DNA of 8,065 nt, taken from NCBI GenBank assembly GCA_964536215.1, contig CAZHWT010000043.1, forward strand, positions 1-8,065, written 5' to 3'. Under the pieces are notes generated by a model. The model worked only from the letters and a program-made list of their open reading frames with translations, ran no database searches and had not been told where the DNA came from. Source of the DNA: CAZHWT01 sp964536215 (GTDB lineage: Bacteria; Patescibacteriota; CAZHWT01). The translations under genes and the position numbers were made by a program. This document shows positions 1 through 4,468 of the stretch, in pieces; the first letter of the stretch is position 1; the number at the start of each line of letters is the position of its first letter.

Positions 1-30
1 TCTTTGTATCGGCAGGGCTTGCGTCTTTTT

Positions 31-62
31 CCTCTGGCCAGAAAATTGGTTCTGGCTAGAGG
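31..62 (+). promoter_or_regulatory. Inverted repeat in the leader of the DUF1653 gene
   Basis: Arms 31-43 and 50-62 (CCTCTGGCCAGAA and TTCTGGCTAGAGG) pair over 13 bp with one G-T wobble and a 6-nt loop. The repeat ends 21 nt before the start codon and 9 nt before the Shine-Dalgarno. No T-run follows on either strand, so it does not look like a terminator. It could be an operator or a 5'-UTR hairpin; the sequence does not decide. Confidence 0.4.
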
Positions 63-71
63 TCGAGAGAC

Positions 72-78
72 GAGGAGA
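72..78 (+). promoter_or_regulatory. Shine-Dalgarno for the DUF1653 gene
   Basis: GAGGAGA lies 5 nt before the ATG at 84. This is a strong purine-rich ribosome binding site and supports that start codon. Confidence 0.7.
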
Positions 79-83
79 ACGAT

Positions 84-563
84 ATGGAGACGGACACGGC
101 TACGACTACAGCTACGGCATTGCACTGCGCTACTGATCCCTGCGATGGTCCCGTAACGATGGTGCGGACTGGCCCGAATGGCAATATTCTGGCGGCGTAT
201 TGTGATTCGTGCGCACGATGGCAAGAGTATATGGGAATTGCGCGTGTCTCTGGAGAACGCTGGGAGGGCTTGACATCATATCAGGTCCGCATGAGATTGC
301 ACCCACCATTGCCTGTCCATGAGACACACGCTGTCCCGCCGGGGGTATATCGTCACTTTAAAGGTGGGTTGTATCAGGTTGACGGTTTAGCGCAGCACAC
401 TGAGACGGGTGAGATTTTGGTGCTGTACCGGGCGATAGATGCTTTGCCTGGTCAAATCGCGTGGGTAAGACCAATGGCCATGTTCATCGACATGGTAGTC
501 CTGGATGGTCAACCTGTGCCTCGGTTTACTTGGGTGAGGCCGCTCGATAACCACATACCGTAG
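84..563 (+). CDS. Small protein with four-cysteine N-terminal part and DUF1653 domain
   Basis: A 159-residue soluble protein of unknown function. Residues about 86-150 match the DUF1653 pattern as I know it: GVYRHFKGGLYQV, then a TGE turn, LVLYRA, WVRPMAMF and PRFTW. DUF1653 is usually a stand-alone domain of about 60-70 residues with no established activity. In front of it lies about 85 residues with C15 and C20 (CX4C) and C40 and C43 (CX2C), spaced as in a zinc ribbon; H14 adjoins C15. Metal binding is inferred, not shown. There is no signal peptide or membrane segment. The start is supported by GAGGAGA 5 nt upstream. It appears to be transcribed alone: a terminator follows at 622-660 and the next gene starts 600 bp away. 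The domain call is fairly secure; the role is unknown. Confidence 0.85.
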   Translation: METDTATTTATALHCATDPCDGPVTMVRTGPNGNILAAYCDSCARWQEYMGIARVSGERWEGLTSYQVRMRLHPPLPVHETHAVPPGVYRHFKGGLYQVDGLAQHTETGEILVLYRAIDALPGQIAWVRPMAMFIDMVVLDGQPVPRFTWVRPLDNHIP

Positions 564-621
564 AGAGGTTTATTTGTGAGGGGCCTTAGTCCCCAAATGA
601 GTAAGTTCATCACTGCGGAAT

Positions 622-660
622 GGGCTCTTACAACTGTTTGTAGGAGCCCTTCTTATTCTT
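622..660 (+). terminator. Rho-independent terminator after the DUF1653 gene
   Basis: GGGCTCTTACAA (622-633) pairs with TTGTAGGAGCCC (638-649) over 12 bp with one G-T wobble and a 4-nt loop. The T-rich tail TTCTTATTCTT (650-660) follows directly. It lies 58 nt past the stop codon. A weaker GGGG/CCCC hairpin (580-594) sits between gene and terminator. Confidence 0.85.
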
Positions 661-709
661 AAGACAATGGAAGTTGTTGTTAATGGTGAACATTGCTTTT
701 GCCATGACG

Positions 710-906
710 ATTCCTAAGAGGCTGCTAAGAGTTGTGTTTCTTAGAGCTAGAATCTGTGAACTGCTAAGCTCCTAAAGCCGGATGATTGTCGCTCCGGTTG
801 GCACGTCATCTGGAAAGTGCGCAATTTGCGCTAAAAAGTTCAGGGCAAGCTAGGTCCTCTGAGATAAGGACTTGGAAGGTCCGATTTGGTTTCAGAGATA
901 AAGGGG
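710..906. other. Gene-free stretch with serial hairpins; possible structured RNA
   Basis: No credible reading frame is present. Several inverted repeats follow one another: CTAAGA/TCTTAG (725-730 and 739-744); CCGGATGA/TCATCTGG (778-785 and 806-813, one wobble); GCGCAA/TTGCGC with a 1-nt centre (819-831); and CTCTGA/TCAGAG (857-862 and 892-897) enclosing GGAC/GTCC (868-871 and 879-882). I could not match this to tmRNA, RNase P RNA, SRP RNA or a known riboswitch on either strand. It may be an unrecognised small RNA, a decayed gene, or chance structure. Confidence 0.25.
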
Positions 907-908
907 TC

Positions 909-942
909 ATGTACGTACACGAGTACGTACATATGTACGTAC
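909..942. repeat. Three GTACGTAC palindromes at exact 12-bp spacing
   Basis: Perfect copies of the 8-bp palindrome GTACGTAC start at 911, 923 and 935. Copies 2 and 3 with the ATAT between them form a perfect 20-bp palindrome (923-942). Copies 1 and 2 with flanking AT form 10-bp arms (909-918 and 923-932) around ACGA. The spacing is close to one helical turn, as expected of a cooperative protein-binding array. It lies about 225 bp upstream of the FtsA/PilM-like gene, so an operator or another protein-binding site is possible. The cognate protein is unknown. Confidence 0.6.
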
Positions 943-964
943 GGGCGGGCTGAAGTAGGCTTTT

Positions 965-1061
965 TCTAGAAAATAGAATCTAGAAAATAGAATCTAGAAT
1001 CTAAAATCCAGAACCCAAACCTCAAACCTAAAACCTAAAACCTAGAACCTAATGCCAGAAT
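965..1061. repeat. Degenerate 7-bp tandem repeat tract
   Basis: About 14 contiguous units of 7 bp, one shortened to 6 (CCCAAA, 1014-1019). The first part is a 14-bp unit made of TCTAGAA (or a close variant) plus AATAGAA, present twice (965-978 and 979-992). The second part moves to CCTAAAA-type units (1027-1033 and 1034-1040 are identical). The consensus is roughly YCTARAA. The tract is non-coding in all frames and lies upstream of the operon promoter candidate. Its 7-bp period matches the repeats at 1127-1162, 2797-2831 and 2854-2895. Confidence 0.75.
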
Positions 1062-1077
1062 CTTCCATCGGTTCCGC

Positions 1078-1106
1078 TTGTGTCTTTTTGGCTGGCAGTT
1101 TAGAAT
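1078..1106 (+). promoter_or_regulatory. Possible sigma-70-like promoter for the two-gene operon
   Basis: TAGAAT (1101-1106) matches the -10 consensus at five of six positions. TTGTGT (1078-1083) lies 17 bp upstream but matches the -35 at only three of six. Transcription would start near 1113, just ahead of the Shine-Dalgarno at 1117. The spacing is good and the -35 is weak, so this remains a candidate. Confidence 0.35.
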
Positions 1107-1116
1107 AGAAGTCTGT

Positions 1117-1124
1117 GAGGTGAG
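1117..1124 (+). promoter_or_regulatory. Displaced Shine-Dalgarno of the FtsA/PilM-like gene
   Basis: GAGGTGAG is an excellent ribosome binding site but lies 41 nt before the ATG at 1166 and 20 nt before an in-frame TTG at 1145. The gap is almost wholly filled by the 36-bp repeat tract at 1127-1162. Without that tract the spacing to the ATG would be 5 nt. Confidence 0.5.
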
Positions 1125-1126
1125 TA

Positions 1127-1162
1127 CCTTTTGCCTTCTGCCTTTTGAATTTTGACCTTTTG
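1127..1162. repeat. Short 7-bp tandem repeat between ribosome binding site and start codon
   Basis: The units are CCTTTTG (1127), CCTTCTG (1134), CCTTTTG (1141), AATTTTG (1148) and an 8-bp ACCTTTTG (1155-1162). It has the same 7-bp period as the other tracts in the window but a different unit. It may affect translation of the gene at 1166. Confidence 0.7.
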
Positions 1163-1165
1163 AAT

Positions 1166-2449
1166 ATGAATCTGCCCAAGATTTCCTTACCAAAATTGAA
1201 TGAATTGCTGCCGAAGCGTGGTAATTCTGGCTCTGATGTTTATGTCGTGGTTGATGTGGGATCGTCGATGATTCGAGCGGCGATTGTGGAGATTAGGGAG
1301 CGACAGGTGGCAGTGTTGGGCAAGGCTGAATTAGCTCAAGAGTCTGGGGCTATGTGGGGTGGAATGATTGGTAACTTGACTACTTTGATTGGGCGGATGG
1401 ATGAGGTGATTAGCCGAGCCAGTCAGCAGGCCGGCGTTACTTCTGATCAGATGGTATTAGGCCTAGGTGGAGCACTGGTGAGCGGGGTGACGACTTTGGC
1501 GCACGTAAACCGGACTGATCCGCATTCTAAAATTGATGCTAAAGAGCTAGAGGTAATTTTGCAGCAGGTGGTGCAGTCGGCTTTGGGCGATGCGGAGACT
1601 GATGCTAGTGAGCAAATGGCGGTGAATAGAGAGGATGTGCGACTGGTTAATTCGGCTCTGACTTCGATTAGTCTGGATGGGTATGCGTTGGCCTCCCCAG
1701 TTGGCTTTAGCGGTAAAGAGATTGAGATAGGTTTGTTTAATGCCTACGTGTCGTCTTCTACGTTGGTGGCGATGCAGAAAATGTTGACTGATTTAAATGT
1801 AGATTTGGCGGCTTTGGCTAGTGAGCCGTATGCTTTGGCCCAGGCGTTAGTGGCTGGAGCGGTCAAGCCACAGCAAGTGACGGCTTTGCTGGTGGACGTA
1901 GGGGCGGGGACAACGTCTGTTAGTCTAGTGCAGCACGGCATTGTAACTGGTAGTGCCCACTTTCCGGTGGCCGGTCGGGCGGTGACGGCGGCGGTGGCTG
2001 AAGCGCTGTCTGTGCCAGTGGATGAGGCAGAAGGTCTTAAGCAAGAGTTTGCCAACGGCAAGATAAATGAAACGCAGCGGCATAAGTTGCAACGAGTGGT
2101 AGAGCGAGAGATGGGGGTATGGCTAAAGGCGTTTAAGTTGGCCATGATTTCGCTGCAAGCTCAAGGCCAGCTGCCTGAAACTGTGTATATTACTGGCGGC
2201 GGCAGCCTACTGCCAGAGTTATCCAAAGAGCTGGAGCGTTTTAGCTGGGAACGGCTGGGCTTTGCGGCCAAGCCAGCTGTTGAACGATTAGAACTGGATG
2301 CGTTCGGCCAGTTGATGGATTTATCGCATTCTTTGCAACCGGCCGACACGGTGTTAGCTAGTTTGGCCATGCTGATTGGCAAGCAGTATCTGGATGATGC
2401 TGCTGTAGCCGATACGTTTCAGAAAACACTTAAGCAATTTGCTAACTAA
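1166..2449 (+). CDS. FtsA/PilM-like actin-fold ATPase
   Basis: A 427-residue cytoplasmic protein of the FtsA/PilM branch of the actin/Hsp70 ATPase superfamily. Numbered from the ATG at 1166, the phosphate-1 motif VVVDVGSSMIRAAIVE lies at 27-42, phosphate-2 LLVDVGAGTTSVSLV at 241-255, and the adenosine motif VYITGGGSLLPEL at 340-352. The segment between about 90 and 195 fits the SHS2-type insert of FtsA and PilM. About 25 basic, hydrophobic residues (PKISLPKLNELLPKR) precede the fold. No FtsA-type C-terminal membrane helix is evident; the protein ends FQKTLKQFAN. An in-frame TTG at 1145 would add seven residues, but they are encoded by a repeat tract, so I prefer the ATG. The stop lies 9 nt before the next gene, so the two are almost certainly co-transcribed. 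The partner has a cytoplasmic N-terminal domain, which recalls PilM-PilN. A role in pilus assembly, cell division or surface-structure scaffolding is possible; I do not assign a gene symbol. Confidence 0.88.
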   Translation: MNLPKISLPKLNELLPKRGNSGSDVYVVVDVGSSMIRAAIVEIRERQVAVLGKAELAQESGAMWGGMIGNLTTLIGRMDEVISRASQQAGVTSDQMVLGLGGALVSGVTTLAHVNRTDPHSKIDAKELEVILQQVVQSALGDAETDASEQMAVNREDVRLVNSALTSISLDGYALASPVGFSGKEIEIGLFNAYVSSSTLVAMQKMLTDLNVDLAALASEPYALAQALVAGAVKPQQVTALLVDVGAGTTSVSLVQHGIVTGSAHFPVAGRAVTAAVAEALSVPVDEAEGLKQEFANGKINETQRHKLQRVVEREMGVWLKAFKLAMISLQAQGQLPETVYITGGGSLLPELSKELERFSWERLGFAAKPAVERLELDAFGQLMDLSHSLQPADTVLASLAMLIGKQYLDDAAVADTFQKTLKQFAN

Positions 2450-2458
2450 GGATAGGTT

Positions 2459-4117
2459 ATGAATCACTCGTCAACCGCGACAATACATTTACTGCCCCAA
2501 GAAGAGTTAGGTGCGCTTTTGGCCCGGATTAAGGATAATCACGCCGAGACGATTCGCCTGGTTATCCCAGATAAGTCGATTGTGGCTCAAGGCGTGATTG
2601 GTCTGCAGGTTTTGGCTGATGAGGGGCGGCGGATGGGTAAAAAGTTGGTGGTAACTAGTGATAGCGGTCAAATTTTACGCTTGTCCCGACGGGTGGGCTT
2701 GGAAGTCACCGGGTCGGAAGAAGGGGTGCCAGAACATGGTTTTATGGCGGGGGCAGATGTAGCGGCTTTGGGGATGACAGACGTAGGCAGAGATGAGAGT
2801 TCCGAGTCCCGAGTTCCGAGTCCCGAATCTAGTAGTGTTGTGGTTGATGACGAGCGTCCAGCGTCCAGCGTCCAGCGTCCAGTTTCAAGTTCTACAAATA
2901 CCCCTCACTCCTCTGCTGGCTGGAAATCTAGATTGAGTGGCAAAAATGCCAAATGGATTTTAGCGGGGGTAGTGGCTTTGCTGCTGGTGGCGTTTGGAGG
3001 AATGTGGGCATTTGCCTATTATATTCCGACGGCCACGGTTACTGTATATGCTGAGAAGCAGTTATTAGATCGGGATTTGAATGTGACGGTGGATCCACAA
3101 GCGACAGAGGCGGATGCTAGTAGCTTGACGGTACCAGGAAACCAGATTGAAGCAACGGCCAGTAAGTCCCAGACTTTTGAAGCGACGGGCAAGAAAGATG
3201 TTGGGACTAAGGCGAGCGGCACTGTAACGATTTACAACAAGACTAATCAGGATAAGCGTTTTGTAGCTGGGACCATAGTGGCTACGGATGGGTTGCAGTT
3301 TTTGACTTCAAAGACTATCACTGTAGAAGCGGCTACGACGACGACTGGTATTGACCCTGATACGCTGGAAATGACGACTAAGACGACGCCTGGATCGGCA
3401 GATGTATCTGTAGTGGCTGCTGATATTGGCAGCAAGTACAATGTGGAAGTAAAGAGCACGTTTGCGATAGGCAAGTTTGATGACAGTAGTTATTCTGGGC
3501 GTAACGACGAGGAGTTTAGCGGTGGCACCAAGAAGGAAGTGTCAGTTGTAACCGAAGAGGATCAAAACCAGGCATTGGAGTCGTTGGAGTCAGACGTTGA
3601 AGAGGAAGCGACTAAAGCACTGCAGGCTAAGGTGACGTCGGGCCGACAGTTGCTGGACGAGGCGACTAAGCTGGAGGTAACGACTAAGGAATTTAGTCAG
3701 GCGGTTGGAGCTGAGGCGAGCGAGTTTAGCTTGACCTTGGAAGTGACGGCAACGAGTATGTCAATTAATCCTCAGGATATTCAGTCGATGTTGGATAAAG
3801 AAATTGAGGGTAAGGTGCCGGATGGATATACGTTGGACACAGAGCACAGCAAGGTGAACAATCGGGTTATTAGCACTGATGACGATGGGGTGGTGCATAT
3901 AACGTCTACGTATACGGCGCAGGTAATCCCTGATGTGGACACTGACGCAATGCGTAAGCAGATTGCAGGCAAGAATCCGAGCGTGGTACAAGAGTATTTA
4001 AAGAGTCAGCCTAACCTGCATGGATACGATATTACCTTATCGCCTAAGTTGCCGGGGCCGTTTTACCACCTACCATCGATTGAGTCTCGTATTACGGTCA
4101 AGGTGGAGGTTAAATAG
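2459..4117 (+). CDS. Single-pass membrane protein with baseplate-J-like ectodomain
   Basis: A 552-residue bitopic membrane protein, apparently free of cysteine. Residues 1-85 form an alpha/beta domain (RLVIPDKSIVAQGVIGLQVLADEGRRMGKK is its core region) that I recall from CPR proteins of this type. Residues about 113-146 are a Ser/Pro-rich linker encoded by 7-bp repeats. One membrane helix (166-189, WILAGVVALLLVAF onward) follows basic residues, placing the N-terminus in the cytoplasm. The ectodomain begins YIPTATVTVYAEK; residues about 251-360 carry KASGTVTIYN and the following strands typical of proteins annotated 'baseplate J-like'. An acidic helical stretch (about 362-405) and a beta-rich C-terminus follow. 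The weak ribosome site GGATAGG (2450-2456) and the 9-nt gap from the upstream ATPase indicate an operon. The name refers to fold similarity only: there are no phage genes nearby. It probably anchors a surface structure or acts in the envelope with the ATPase. Confidence 0.82.
   Translation: MNHSSTATIHLLPQEELGALLARIKDNHAETIRLVIPDKSIVAQGVIGLQVLADEGRRMGKKLVVTSDSGQILRLSRRVGLEVTGSEEGVPEHGFMAGADVAALGMTDVGRDESSESRVPSPESSSVVVDDERPASSVQRPVSSSTNTPHSSAGWKSRLSGKNAKWILAGVVALLLVAFGGMWAFAYYIPTATVTVYAEKQLLDRDLNVTVDPQATEADASSLTVPGNQIEATASKSQTFEATGKKDVGTKASGTVTIYNKTNQDKRFVAGTIVATDGLQFLTSKTITVEAATTTTGIDPDTLEMTTKTTPGSADVSVVAADIGSKYNVEVKSTFAIGKFDDSSYSGRNDEEFSGGTKKEVSVVTEEDQNQALESLESDVEEEATKALQAKVTSGRQLLDEATKLEVTTKEFSQAVGAEASEFSLTLEVTATSMSINPQDIQSMLDKEIEGKVPDGYTLDTEHSKVNNRVISTDDDGVVHITSTYTAQVIPDVDTDAMRKQIAGKNPSVVQEYLKSQPNLHGYDITLSPKLPGPFYHLPSIESRITVKVEVK
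2797..2831. repeat. In-frame 7-bp tandem repeats (GAGTYCC) inside the membrane-protein gene
   Basis: GAGTTCC (2797 and 2811) alternates with GAGTCCC (2804 and 2818), followed by a degenerate GAATCTA (2825-2831). It encodes part of the cytoplasmic linker (ESSESRVPSPES). Because 7 is not a multiple of 3, three units make a 7-residue peptide period, and gain or loss of one unit would shift the frame. Confidence 0.85.
2854..2895. repeat. Four perfect GCGTCCA repeats inside the membrane-protein gene
   Basis: GCGTCCA occurs four times without a mismatch at 2854, 2861, 2868 and 2875, then decays through GTTTCAA (2882) and GTTCTAC (2889). It encodes ERPASSVQRPVSSS of the linker just before the membrane helix. 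The unit differs from the tract at 2797 but has the same length and encodes a similar Ser/Pro/Arg composition. Confidence 0.88.
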
Positions 4118-4207
4118 TCTGCTGAAGACAGGCCCGTCCGGCGCGGCCGGACAGTAGAGGGTCGACAAGTCGGGAGTGCGCTGTTGGCGAGGATTGTAGG
4201 AGTGCTC

Positions 4208-4226
4208 GTCCCGATAATATCGGGAC
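4208..4226. promoter_or_regulatory. Perfect 9-bp-arm palindrome
   Basis: GTCCCGATA (4208-4216) and TATCGGGAC (4218-4226) are exact reverse complements around a single A. The 1-nt centre favours a dimeric protein-binding site over an RNA hairpin, although a slightly opened hairpin could form. There is no T-tail, so it is not a typical terminator. Confidence 0.45.
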
Positions 4227-4371
4227 TGGACGGCACGCCGAGGTGGAGTCGGCTGGATGGCTCGCGACTTTATCGCTGGATGGCAGGATGAGGATCTGTT
4301 TCAATAGGCCATTTTCCCAGGTCCGCTGAGAGTCCAAGAATGCTCATATTGTAGTGAGTTCCGATCCTGGC

Positions 4372-4393
4372 GGGGTGGACAAGGGTGGGTGGG
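4372..4393 (+). promoter_or_regulatory. Canonical G-quadruplex motif upstream of the membrane-protein gene
   Basis: G-runs lie at 4372-4375, 4383-4385, 4387-4389 and 4391-4393, with loops of 7, 1 and 1 nt. This satisfies the usual G3+N1-7 rule on the plus (coding) strand, 75 nt before the ATG at 4469. Two single-nucleotide loops favour a stable fold. Whether it forms in DNA or in a leader RNA is unknown. Confidence 0.5.
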
Positions 4394-4468
4394 TGTAGAC
4401 GAATTACGCGATTAACGATAGGTTCGCATAGCTCCACTGAGCTGTGCTGTGTGGTACCATAGATTGGT

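Larger units (their letters stand above)
4118..4468. other. 351-bp gene-free region with several hairpins
   Basis: No plausible gene is seen; the minus-strand frames crossing it are compositional shadows. Its contents are: a GTCCGGC/GCCGGAC hairpin with a 3-nt loop (4136-4152), 18 nt after the stop codon and without a T-run; a near-perfect palindrome at 4208-4226; the direct repeat GCTGGATGGC (4252-4261 and 4275-4284); a G-quadruplex motif (4372-4393); and AGCTC/GAGCT (4430-4443). No known RNA family was recognised. It probably holds the 3' end of the upstream operon and the promoter and leader of the next gene. Confidence 0.5.

Noticed and set aside
667..717. 16-codon ATG frame with HCFCHDD at its end
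   Set aside because: It is very short, has no Shine-Dalgarno, and lies directly after a terminator tail.
965..1061. CRISPR array or telomere-like repeat
   Set aside because: Units are 7 bp without spacers, and the degenerate tract is internal, so neither a CRISPR nor a chromosome end is indicated.
1145..1165. TTG start giving seven extra residues on the FtsA/PilM-like protein
   Set aside because: These codons belong to the 7-bp repeat tract; the ATG at 1166 is the more usual start. It cannot be fully excluded because the ribosome site is displaced.
2459..4117. Phage tail or contractile injection system
   Set aside because: Only the fold of the ectodomain resembles baseplate J; there is a membrane helix and no sheath, tube or other baseplate gene in the window.
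4110..4337. 75-codon minus-strand frame in the gap after the baseplate-J-like gene
   Set aside because: Its Ser/Pro/Arg-rich sequence arises from GC-rich hairpins; there is no domain and no convincing ribosome site.
4118..4468. tRNA, SRP RNA or RNase P RNA
   Set aside because: I checked both strands for T-loop, SRP and RNase P core motifs and found none.
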